DNA from: DSOS01 sp035286585
GTDB lineage: Bacteria; Chloroflexota; Anaerolineae; Anaerolineales; UBA4823
Length of the DNA stretch: 8,334 nt
Direction of reading: 5' to 3'
Assembly (NCBI GenBank): GCA_035286585.1
Contig: DATEDC010000141.1
Location: 1 to 8,334, forward strand
Shown here: in pieces, positions 1 to 5,555 of the stretch
How positions within the stretch are numbered: the stretch's first letter is position 1
Layout of the letters: each line of letters opens with the position of its first letter
The notes under the pieces: model-generated
Database searches by the model: none
What the model was told of the DNA's origin: nothing
Seen by the model: the letters and a program-made list of their open reading frames with translations, nothing else
Made by a program: the position numbers and the translations under genes

Positions 1-1043
1 CCCAGGCTGTTCAGCCCCTGCTGCCGCCGCCCGATCTGGCGTGCCAGCAGCGCCAGCCCGCCCATGATGGCTGCCCGCACGACGGCGGCACCCGCCCCCA
101 CCAGCAGGGTGTACAGGGCGATGGCCACCGCGCTCAAGACCGCCGCCAGGTAGCGCCGCCCTTTTCCCAGCAGGCGGATGAAGACCACCGTGAACAGCCC
201 GCTCAAGATAGTGATGTTGAATCCGCTGATAGCGATAATATGGGCGGTGCCGGTATCGGCGAAAGCCCGCTGCACCTCCTGCGGGATGCCGGTCTCGACC
301 CCCAGCAGAATACCTGCCAGCAGGGAGGCTTCCGGGTCCGGGTACAGGCGATGGACCAGCTCCAGGGCGCGCTCGCGCAGGTCGTATATCCTGCGCAGTA
401 TTGGGTTCCCCTCGCCTGTGGCCAGCCGTTCCGCGCTTGCCGAAGGCATGTAAGCGTAAATCCCCTGCCGGGCCAGGTAATCCCGGTAAGAAAAGCTCTC
501 GAACTCCGGCGGAGTCTCGAGCCAGCCCTCCAGGAGCAGCCGGTCGCCGTAGCGCCAGTCGACCGCTGCGGAGAGGCGCGCCAACAGCAGGCCGTGGACA
601 GGTTCGAACAGCTCCTCGCCCTCCGGGCGCAGGCGCTCGACTTCGAGGCGCAGGTTGGTGTAGCGGTCGCGCTGGTCGGGAGGCGCCACCACGACCGCCT
701 CGACGAATAGACGCTCCGCCTTGCCGTTGTAGCTGGCGATCATCCCCGGGGCGTTCAAATCGGGAAGCCCGAGCTGAAAGCGTGCCCCGCCCAAGGCAAA
801 CGCGGCCAGGATCGCCCACCAGAGGAGCGGGGGCTGCAGCTTGGAGAGTGGGGCGCCTACCAGCCCGGCAACCAGGCGGCTCCAACCAGAGGAGCCAGTA
901 AAAAGGCGCCGCCAGAATCGCCGGAGCAGGGGAGCGGCCAGAGCCAAGCCCGCCAGGCCTAGCCAGGTGACCGCGGGCAGCCCCAGGTACTCGGACAGCG
1001 CGATGCCGGTTAGGAACGCCAGTGATAGCCAGAGCAGTGGCAT
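1..1043 (-). CDS. comEC: ComEC/Rec2 family DNA internalisation protein, N-terminal part (runs off the window)
   Basis: This is the inner-membrane channel that passes single-stranded DNA into the cell during natural transformation. Translating the minus strand from the ATG at 1043 gives 347 residues with no stop or frameshift before the left edge. Residues about 3-47 and 70-87 are hydrophobic helices. Residues about 100-200 form the soluble DUF4131-type region, ending in the family hallmark SYRDYLARQGIYAYM (about 185-199). The competence domain follows, with HIIAISGFNITI (268-279) and LVGAGAAVVRAAIMGG (about 314-329), both characteristic of ComEC. An in-frame TGA lies two codons upstream (1047-1049), so ATG 1043 is the natural start, although no strong ribosome-binding site is seen. 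The remaining membrane helices and any C-terminal metallo-beta-lactamase-like domain would lie beyond base 1. The gene starts 37 bases after a small membrane-protein gene on the same strand. Family assignment is firm; an actual role in competence is inferred. Confidence 0.93.
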   Translation of the reverse strand, partial: MPLLWLSLAFLTGIALSEYLGLPAVTWLGLAGLALAAPLLRRFWRRLFTGSSGWSRLVAGLVGAPLSKLQPPLLWWAILAAFALGGARFQLGLPDLNAPGMIASYNGKAERLFVEAVVVAPPDQRDRYTNLRLEVERLRPEGEELFEPVHGLLLARLSAAVDWRYGDRLLLEGWLETPPEFESFSYRDYLARQGIYAYMPSASAERLATGEGNPILRRIYDLRERALELVHRLYPDPEASLLAGILLGVETGIPQEVQRAFADTGTAHIIAISGFNITILSGLFTVVFIRLLGKGRRYLAAVLSAVAIALYTLLVGAGAAVVRAAIMGGLALLARQIGRRQQGLNSL

Positions 1044-1080
1044 GTGTCAGGCGGCTGCGAACCTTGCAGAAAACGCCGCT

Positions 1081-1365
1081 CTAGAATAATACTCTGGTGC
1101 AGCCTGCTAGCAAACCACCGAATACAAGCATGACCAGCAACCAGAGAAGGGCGATGATCAATGCCGCCGGAATCGAAGCCAGAGTGATCTTAATCATGAA
1201 GCCAACCATCGCGATGAAGGGCATGTTGATATCTTCAATTTTCACATGCCGATATGTCGTCCTAGAGGCATTGAGCTGCTCATTGATTGCTTTAAGATAA
1301 TTGATTATCATAGCGTTTTGATCTCGAATTAGATCAAGCGGCTGGGGTTCAGACTGATCGCTCAT
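1081..1365 (-). CDS. small membrane protein of unknown function (94 aa)
   Basis: The family is not recognised. The protein has a polar N-terminal half (residues 1-46, including an acidic stretch and a probable short helix around INEQLNASRTTYRHVKIEDI). Its C-terminal half (about 48-90) is strongly hydrophobic, long enough for two membrane segments separated at SIPAA, and it ends in GCTRVLF. There is no cleavable signal peptide, so it is probably anchored by its C-terminal half with the N-terminus in the cytoplasm. The ATG at 1365 is well supported by GGAGGG six bases upstream on the minus strand. It reads toward comEC with a 37-base gap, so the two may be co-transcribed. Its base composition is more AT-rich than the neighbouring genes, which could mean recent acquisition or weak codon selection. 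A link to DNA uptake is only positional. Confidence 0.7.
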   Translation of the reverse strand: MSDQSEPQPLDLIRDQNAMIINYLKAINEQLNASRTTYRHVKIEDINMPFIAMVGFMIKITLASIPAALIIALLWLLVMLVFGGLLAGCTRVLF

Positions 1366-1736
1366 ATAGTCCCTCCGTATATGCCGGGATAGCTTATTGA
1401 TGCAAATTTATCCATGTAATGATCAGTTTATAAGAAAAACCGGGATCACGCAAGCGAGGGCTAGCAGGTGGATATTCTTGGGGGAAGATTCTCTGCCCGC
1501 GCTTCAAACGGGGGAAATTTGCAATTCCCATTCTATAGTGTTTAAAGTTCAATTAAGCCATTCATTTCAGTCGAAACTATATCGCTCCATCGGCGTCTAT
1601 TAATATAAACCAGGTAGAGATACCCAACCATCAGGGGTAATGCGTGTAGGGTTTCAACTGTCTTTTATGCAAGTAACATCTTGCGAGGCTTAGACGTTTA
1701 AACTGATTAAGCCCATCACGAGGCGAGGAGGTAACT
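1366..1736. other. AT-richer intergenic gap between two divergent small genes
   Basis: This 371-base stretch separates the minus-strand 94-residue gene from the plus-strand 71-residue gene and must hold the promoters for both, but no convincing -35/-10 pair was found on either strand. AT-rich tracts suitable for promoters occur near 1390-1435 and 1595-1615. A perfect small inverted repeat lies at 1669-1684, and an imperfect stem around GGGAAATT/AATTCCC near 1512-1529. The only open frame of any length (1397-1603, plus strand) lacks a ribosome-binding site and shows no protein-like composition, so it is not called. No tRNA or recognisable structured RNA was seen. Confidence 0.6.
1669..1684. 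promoter_or_regulatory. small perfect inverted repeat upstream of the 71-aa gene
   Basis: GCAAG and CTTGC flank a six-base spacer, ending about 53 bases before the ATG at 1737. It could be a protein-binding half-site pair or a weak hairpin in the transcript leader. With only five base pairs, chance occurrence is quite possible. Confidence 0.2.
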
Positions 1737-1952
1737 ATGAGCACATCCGTTGAAGCACGTTGCCTGGTCTACGATTTTGCCAGCGAGCTGGTCCAGGTTG
1801 AGCCGGACCCGTCTAAATGGGCGCCGCACCTGATGGTGCTGCTCAAACGCCTGGAAGACGAGGCCGGGAGACTCGACCGTGCCGCAGCTTTCAAACACAC
1901 TTATGCGGCTTTGTGCGCCGGACTGAGCGAGCGCCTGGAAACCGGCGGATAG
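1737..1952 (+). CDS. small hypothetical protein (71 aa), acidic and soluble
   Basis: The family is not recognised. The 71-residue product has no signal peptide or membrane segment. It looks mostly alpha-helical, with an N-terminal segment RCLVYDFASELVQVE, a central WAPHLMVLLKRLEDEAGRLD helix rich in charged residues, and a C-terminal helix AALCAGLSERLE. The ATG at 1737 follows a strong GAGGAGG site with about five bases of spacing, which makes translation likely. A well-formed hairpin plus T-tract terminator lies 44 bases after the stop, so the gene looks like a self-contained single-gene transcription unit. Neighbouring genes run on the opposite strand and give no functional clue. Two cysteines (C9, C61) are present but form no known motif. 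It is accepted as real because of its strong ribosome-binding site and its terminator. Confidence 0.62.
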   Translation: MSTSVEARCLVYDFASELVQVEPDPSKWAPHLMVLLKRLEDEAGRLDRAAAFKHTYAALCAGLSERLETGG

Positions 1953-1966
1953 CCGGTTAAAAACAC

Positions 1967-2028
1967 CGGGACAGCCGTTTTGCTGCCCCGATTTCAGCGC
2001 CCGCTTTACGCCGGGCGTTTATTTTTTT
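1967..2028 (+). terminator. rho-independent terminator with a preceding second hairpin
   Basis: The main stem pairs AGCGCCCG (1996-2003) with CGGGCGTT (2012-2019) around an eight-base loop and runs into a T-rich tract (2018-2028) on the plus strand. Immediately upstream, CGGG-A-CAGC (1967-1975) pairs with GCTG-C-CCCG (1982-1990), giving a second stem with one A/C mismatch. The direction of the T-tract fits termination of the 71-residue gene. On the minus strand the stem is not followed by a T-run, so it should not stop transcripts from the ABC importer. Confidence 0.75.
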
Positions 2029-2035
2029 ATATCCG

Positions 2036-2113
2036 CTCAAGCCTTCGACTGCGGGGCCGGCGCCCCTCCGCTCAGGCATTCGATTGCGGGGCTTGCACCC
2101 CTGCGCTCAGGCA
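2036..2113. repeat. two tandem imperfect 35-bp repeats plus a partial third copy
   Basis: Units at 2036-2070 and 2071-2105 match at 28 of 35 positions by hand alignment. Each begins CTCA(A/G)GC and contains TTCGA(C/T)TGCGGGGC. A partial third copy starts at 2106 with CTCAGGCA and then diverges. Each unit carries its own inverted repeat: GGGGC-CGGC-GCCCC in the first and GGGG-CTTGCA-CCCC in the second. They lie just downstream of the permease stop codon (2124-2126) on the minus strand, so they could fold as stem-loops at the 3' end of the importer transcript. No T-tract follows on that strand, so they are more likely transcript-stabilising or REP-like elements than intrinsic terminators. Confidence 0.6.
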
Positions 2114-2123
2114 GGCGTAAAGC

Positions 2124-2972
2124 TTATCCCTTCAAAGCGCCAGCCATCAGGCCGCGCAGGAAATAGCGCCCCAGGAGCACGTACACCAGCAGAGTGGGCA
2201 GGGCGGCCAGGAGAGAGCCAGCCATCTGGACGTTCCAGGCAATAATTTGGCTGCCAGCCATGTTCTGCAAGGCCACCGTCACCGGCCAATTCACCGAGCC
2301 AGTCAGCGAGACGGCGAAGAGGAAGTCATTCCAGGCGGAGGTGAACTGCCAGATCAGCACGACCACAAACGCCGGCGCCGAGATCGGCAGAAAGATATGG
2401 CGGTAAGTGCCCAGCAGGGCTGCGCCATCGATGCGCGCCGCCTCGACCAGCTCCTTGGGGACCGTCATGTAGTAGCCGTAAAAGGTCAGCGTGGTGATGG
2501 GGATGCCATAGATCACGTGCACCAGCACCAACCCGGGGATCGAGCCAGCCAGCCCAATATTGCGCATGAAGACCACCAGCGGGATCAGGATGCTCTGGTA
2601 AGGGATGAACATCCCGAACAGCAGCAGCGGGAAGATGATCTGCGATCCCGGAAAACGCCAGCGGGAGAGCACGAAGCCGTTGATCGAGCCCACGATGGAA
2701 GAGATGATCGCGGCCGGGACGACCATGGAAAAGCTGTTCTTCAGGTGAGGCAGCAGCTTCTCGAAGGCGGCAAAATAATTGTCAAAGTGAATGCCGCGCG
2801 GCAGGTTCCACATGGTCTGCAAGCTGACTTCCTCGAAGCTCTTGAAACCGGTCACCAGCATGACGTATAGCGGCACTAAATAGAACACGGTCATGAATAG
2901 GAGGGGGACAAAGAGCAGGTACTTGACCCGGAAACCACCCCCATTGCGGAATAGCGAAACCCGGCTGCTCAT
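2124..2972 (-). CDS. carbohydrate ABC transporter permease, MalG type
   Basis: This is one of the two inner-membrane subunits that form the sugar channel of a CUT1-type ABC importer. The 282-residue protein has a short cytoplasmic N-terminus, a first helix at about 18-41, further helices at about 82-105, 111-136, 143-165 and 200-222, and a last one near 251-270. The cytoplasmic EAA loop that docks onto the ATPase is clear: EAARIDGA (177-184), a G at 188, and IFLPI at 193-197. The ending YFLRGLMAGALKG is typical of MalG-like proteins. Length is normal for the family. The start ATG overlaps the stop of the upstream permease gene (ATGA), and GAGAGG just upstream serves as ribosome-binding site, so the two permeases are translationally coupled. 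Paired with the neighbouring sugar-binding protein, the substrate is probably a hexose. Confidence 0.95.
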   Translation of the reverse strand: MSSRVSLFRNGGGFRVKYLLFVPLLFMTVFYLVPLYVMLVTGFKSFEEVSLQTMWNLPRGIHFDNYFAAFEKLLPHLKNSFSMVVPAAIISSIVGSINGFVLSRWRFPGSQIIFPLLLFGMFIPYQSILIPLVVFMRNIGLAGSIPGLVLVHVIYGIPITTLTFYGYYMTVPKELVEAARIDGAALLGTYRHIFLPISAPAFVVVLIWQFTSAWNDFLFAVSLTGSVNWPVTVALQNMAGSQIIAWNVQMAGSLLAALPTLLVYVLLGRYFLRGLMAGALKG

Positions 2973-3856
2973 ATTTCCCTCTCGCTGCGTAGTGAATAGT
3001 ACAGGTAGGGGATGATCAGCGCCGCCACGCTGACGAGCAGCAAAATGCCGATCGAGGCGCCGCGCCCGTAGAACAACCCGTCAAAGGTAGTTTGCCACAT
3101 GTAGATGGCCGGCACGTCCAGGGGAAGCTGTTTGCCAGCTACGGCGATGATCAGGTCGAACACCTTGAGCGAGATATGACCCAGGATGATCACCGCGCTG
3201 AGGGTGACCGGCCATAACAAGGGCAGAATGATGCGCCAGTAGATCTGCAGCTCGCTGGCGCCGTCCACCCGGGCGGCCTCGCGCAGCTCTTCAGAGATCG
3301 AGCGCAGCCCGCCCAGGTAAAGCGCCATGGTATAGCCAGACATCTGCCAGATCGCCGCCAGGGCGATGGCGGCAATGCCCCAGTTGGGGGTTAGATGCCA
3401 TTGGCTGATCAGGAAATCCAGCCTTAATTGAGCGAAGATGAGATTGAAGCCGCTGATGCGGTCGCCCGCTGCCGGATTCATCATCCAGCGCCACACCACA
3501 CCGGTGACGATGAATGAGATCGCCATCGGAAACAGGAACAGGCTGCGGAAGAAAGCCTCGCCCGGTAGGCGCTGATCCAGCAGGATCGCCAGGCCCAGGC
3601 CGAGCAGCAGTGAGCCCAGCACGAAGACCAGGGTAAAAATGACTGTATTGCGCACATCGATGAGGAAACGGGGATCCTGGAACAAACCCAGGTAGTTCTT
3701 CAAGCCCACAAAGGTGTAATCGGGCGTCAGGCCTTTCCACTGGCTGAAGGAGACGCGCACCGACCAGGCGATGAAGCCGTACACAAAAATACCCACGGCG
3801 ACGATGGAGGGCAGGACCAGGGCAAATCCGAGAAGGTTATCTTTGCGGTTGGACAT
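2969..3856 (-). CDS. carbohydrate ABC transporter permease, MalF/UgpA type
   Basis: This is the partner channel subunit of the same importer. The 295-residue product has helices at about 8-34, 71-94, 104-124, 158-182, 210-235 and 267-288. The EAA loop is visible as EAARVDGA (193-200), then IYWRIILPLL (205-214), the contact site for the nucleotide-binding subunit. Its length suits the short MalF-like permeases (no extra periplasmic P2 domain as in E. coli MalF). The ATG at 3856 has no obvious Shine-Dalgarno sequence: the bases before it are AT-rich (ATAAATAAATC). No alternative start is available before the first helix, so the start stands. The gene follows the binding-protein gene after 101 bases that hold a strong hairpin. 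Its last four bases overlap the next permease gene. No ATPase gene is present in the window. Confidence 0.95.
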   Translation of the reverse strand: MSNRKDNLLGFALVLPSIVAVGIFVYGFIAWSVRVSFSQWKGLTPDYTFVGLKNYLGLFQDPRFLIDVRNTVIFTLVFVLGSLLLGLGLAILLDQRLPGEAFFRSLFLFPMAISFIVTGVVWRWMMNPAAGDRISGFNLIFAQLRLDFLISQWHLTPNWGIAAIALAAIWQMSGYTMALYLGGLRSISEELREAARVDGASELQIYWRIILPLLWPVTLSAVIILGHISLKVFDLIIAVAGKQLPLDVPAIYMWQTTFDGLFYGRGASIGILLLVSVAALIIPYLYYSLRSEREI

Positions 3857-3874
3857 GATTTATTTATGCAGTTG

Positions 3875-3888
3875 AGGCGGCGCCGCTT
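3875..3888. promoter_or_regulatory. GC palindrome just upstream of the first permease gene
   Basis: GCGGCGCCGC (3877-3886) is a perfect 10-base palindrome, flanked by one G/T and one A/T match. It sits about 20-30 bases before the permease start on the minus strand. It could be a small operator or a leader stem, but in GC-rich DNA such palindromes arise by chance. Confidence 0.2.
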
Positions 3889-3908
3889 CCAGTCTAGCGG
3901 ATCCATCC

Positions 3909-3947
3909 AAAAGAGTGGTCTGCGGCGTGGGCCGCAGGCCACTCTTT
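3909..3947 (-). promoter_or_regulatory. strong intercistronic hairpin (partial terminator or mRNA stabiliser)
   Basis: Read on the minus strand just after the binding-protein stop codon, AAAGAGTGG (3947-3939) and CTGCGG (3937-3932) pair with CCGCAG (3925-3920) and CCACTCTTT (3918-3910). The loop is six bases and there is a single C/A mismatch in the middle of the 15-bp stem. The descending arm ends in four Ts (3912-3909), a short T-run. In sugar importers of this layout such a structure commonly limits read-through into the permeases or protects the upstream message, so the binding protein is made in excess. That role is inferred from position. Confidence 0.75.
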
Positions 3948-3957
3948 CACACAAACG

Positions 3958-5262
3958 TTATTGGCAGGGGCCGGAAGCCTGGCAAGCCGCGACCAGGGCG
4001 GCCTGGAAGGTCCCGACGTTCTTGTCTTGCAGGAACAGGCCCAGGGCAGTGTCGATCTCGCTCTTCCAGGAGTCGTTGGCGACTACGCCGTGGGTCAGGC
4101 TGCCGACCACGCGGTTGCTTGCCCAGTCATCCATGGCCGACTGCAGGTATTCCCCATAAAGGCTGCGGTCGCCATCACTACGGGCCGGGATGGAGCCTTT
4201 GACAGGGTTGAAGGCGTCCTGGCCTTCCTTGGAGCCGGCGACGATCAGCCAGGCGATGGCCGCATCACGATGGGGCGCGCCGACCGCCAGCACGAAGCTG
4301 TCGGACAGGAACTGGAAGTTGCCGCCGGTGCCGGGCACAGCGGCCCACTCGTAATCCGTTCGCGGGGTCTTCCCCAGCTCGCGGAAGAAGCCCTCCGCCC
4401 AGTCGCCCATCACGTTGAAGGCTGCCTTGCCATCAACCACCAGTTGAGCGGCGTCCTGCCAGCTCAGCGAAGCGGCGTCTGGGTTGGTGTAGCTGAGCAC
4501 TTTGACGAAGTCCTCCAGCCCCTTAGTGACCGCGGCGTTGCCCCAGTCGGTGGAGCCATCCCACAGGCCGTTATAAGCATCCGCTCCCAGGCTGGCGAGC
4601 AGGGCGGTTTCGAGCAGGTGCATGGCGGTCCACTGCTCGCCCATCGCCAGCGGGGTGACGCCGGCCGCCTGCAGGGTATCCATGGCGGCAAACCACTCGT
4701 CCAGGCTGGTGGGCATGGAAACGTTGTTGGCTTGCAGGAGCGTGGGATTGGCCCACAGCACGTTGGCGCGGTGGATATTGACCGGCACGGAGTAGATATT
4801 GCCATCCTGCGAGATGAGCGGGATCAGCGTCTCGGGCATGACCTCCAGCCAGCCCTGCTCCGCGTACAGGTCGTTGAGCGGCTCGAGCTTCTGATCCTTG
4901 ACGTAGGTGCCAATCAGCTCCTGGCCGGCGTGCCCCTGCCAGCTATCGGGCGGGTCGCCGGATTGCAGGCGGGTGGCCAATACAGCCCGGGCATTGGTGC
5001 CGGCTCCGCCAGCAACGGCGGAGTTGACGAACTCGACATTCGGATACTTTTGATTGAACACGACAATCATGGCGTTCAGGCCAGCGGCTTCACCGCCGCC
5101 CGTCCACCAGGAGAAAACCTCGACCTGATCGGCCATGGGCTCCTCGCCCGAGGGCGCCTGGGTTTCAGTGGGAGCTACAGCCTGCGGCTGGCAGGCGCTG
5201 AGGACCAGTGACATCATAACCAGGATGGCGATCAAAACCATCAATAGGTTTTTGCGATTCAT
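3958..5262 (-). CDS. glucose/mannose-type sugar-binding lipoprotein of an ABC importer
   Basis: This is the extracytoplasmic solute-binding protein that delivers sugar to the two downstream permeases. The 434-residue precursor starts with a lipoprotein signal: positive N-terminus, hydrophobic core (6-20) and lipobox LSAC (21-24). It is therefore cleaved before Cys24, lipid-anchored, and followed by a Pro/Thr/Glu-rich linker (25-45). The mature part begins VEVFSWWTGG (47-56). From memory it aligns end to end with the Thermus thermophilus glucose/mannose-binding protein. Positions I recall as sugar contacts there appear kept: Q109, H111, W268, W288, D321, K355 and H391. Other shared blocks are GGAGTNARAVLATR, VPVNIHRANVLW and GSKEGQDAFNPVKGSI. 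AAGGAG lies seven bases before the ATG. Two cysteines near the C-terminus (C427, C433) are unusual and could form a disulfide. Glucose or mannose is the likeliest ligand; other hexoses or small saccharides are possible. Confidence 0.95.
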   Translation of the reverse strand: MNRKNLLMVLIAILVMMSLVLSACQPQAVAPTETQAPSGEEPMADQVEVFSWWTGGGEAAGLNAMIVVFNQKYPNVEFVNSAVAGGAGTNARAVLATRLQSGDPPDSWQGHAGQELIGTYVKDQKLEPLNDLYAEQGWLEVMPETLIPLISQDGNIYSVPVNIHRANVLWANPTLLQANNVSMPTSLDEWFAAMDTLQAAGVTPLAMGEQWTAMHLLETALLASLGADAYNGLWDGSTDWGNAAVTKGLEDFVKVLSYTNPDAASLSWQDAAQLVVDGKAAFNVMGDWAEGFFRELGKTPRTDYEWAAVPGTGGNFQFLSDSFVLAVGAPHRDAAIAWLIVAGSKEGQDAFNPVKGSIPARSDGDRSLYGEYLQSAMDDWASNRVVGSLTHGVVANDSWKSEIDTALGLFLQDKNVGTFQAALVAACQASGPCQ

Positions 5263-5266
5263 TTCT

Positions 5267-5332
5267 TCACTCCTTGTAAAAAATATTGAGTAACCTAACC
5301 CAATTTGGTACGGTTAAAATTTTCCTGATCAT
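5267..5332 (-). other. possible 21-codon leader ORF before the binding-protein gene
   Basis: On the minus strand an ATG at 5332 opens a 21-codon frame, MIRKILTVPNWVRLLNIFYK followed by E, ending in TGA at 5269-5267. That stop lies four bases before the start codon of the sugar-binding lipoprotein. The last codons of the small frame contain the AAGGAG ribosome-binding site of the lipoprotein gene. A GGAGG lies 12 bases upstream of the small ATG, which is rather far. If translated, it could couple or modulate lipoprotein synthesis. It may equally be a chance frame in a leader. Confidence 0.2.
5296..5316. promoter_or_regulatory. candidate operator in front of the sugar importer
   Basis: TAACC and GGTTA lie 11 bases apart, enclosing the palindrome CCAATTTGG. 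A direct second TAACC precedes it at 5291-5295. The element lies about 34-54 bases upstream of the lipoprotein start, a suitable place for a repressor such as those that control sugar importers. No regulator gene is present to support it, and the half-sites are short. Confidence 0.2.
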
Positions 5333-5360
5333 TGACTGTACGCACCTCCTCATTTATATC
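5332..5360 (+). promoter_or_regulatory. candidate sigma-70-type promoter for the fumarase operon
   Basis: TTGACT (5332-5337, five of six consensus bases) is followed after exactly 17 bases by TATATC (5355-5360, four of six). Transcription would begin near 5367 and leave a leader of about 190 bases before the fumarase alpha start, containing the stem-loop at 5416-5449. A nearer TATGAT at 5474-5479 has no acceptable -35 partner. Confidence 0.35.
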
Positions 5361-5415
5361 TCTCACCGCATCAGTATATTTTACATCAGATTGGACATGA
5401 AAATACCCCCAAACC

Positions 5416-5449
5416 TGACACCTGGCGCTCCAGAGCGGGCAGGTTGTCA
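5416..5449. promoter_or_regulatory. stem-loop in the leader of the fumarase operon
   Basis: TGACA-CCTG (5416-5424) pairs with CAGG-(T)-TGTCA (5440-5449) with one bulged T. Inside it, CGCT (5426-5429) pairs with AGCG (5434-5437) around a CCAG loop, giving 13 base pairs in a 34-base hairpin. It lies between the candidate promoter and the alpha-subunit gene. It is followed on the plus strand by CTCGATTTTGG, with only four Ts, so it is a weak terminator at best. It could act as an attenuator, a leader structure or a protein-binding palindrome shared with the divergent importer. Confidence 0.45.
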
Positions 5450-5555
5450 CTCGATTTTGGCAAAGTTTGGCGGTATGATGGATGTGGAAAGAGTAGATCA
5501 GGGCGGGAAATACGCCTCCGTCCTGAGCCATAGCGCCTGATTTCTGGAGGTAACC

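Noticed and set aside
240..901. Plus-strand open frames over the left edge
   Set aside because: The minus strand encodes an uninterrupted ComEC with hallmark motifs; the plus-strand products are Arg/Pro/Ala-rich shadows.
1397..1603. 68-codon plus-strand frame in the AT-rich gap
   Set aside because: It has no ribosome-binding site and no protein-like pattern.
2036..2113. Repeats considered as a CRISPR array
   Set aside because: There are only two imperfect copies with no spacers between them and no cas genes.
3961..5211. 416-codon open frame on the plus strand opposite the sugar-binding lipoprotein
   Set aside because: It is wholly antisense to a gene with a clear family match, has no ribosome-binding site and an improbable composition; long antisense frames are expected in GC-rich codon-biased DNA.
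5474..5479. TATGAT as a -10 box for the fumarase operon
   Set aside because: No acceptable -35 hexamer at 16-18 bases; the TTGACT/TATATC pair upstream is better matched.
5286..5540. 84-codon plus-strand frame and a 93-codon minus-strand frame (5295-5576) in the divergent promoter region
   Set aside because: Both cross the candidate promoter and stem-loop and show no recognisable sequence features.
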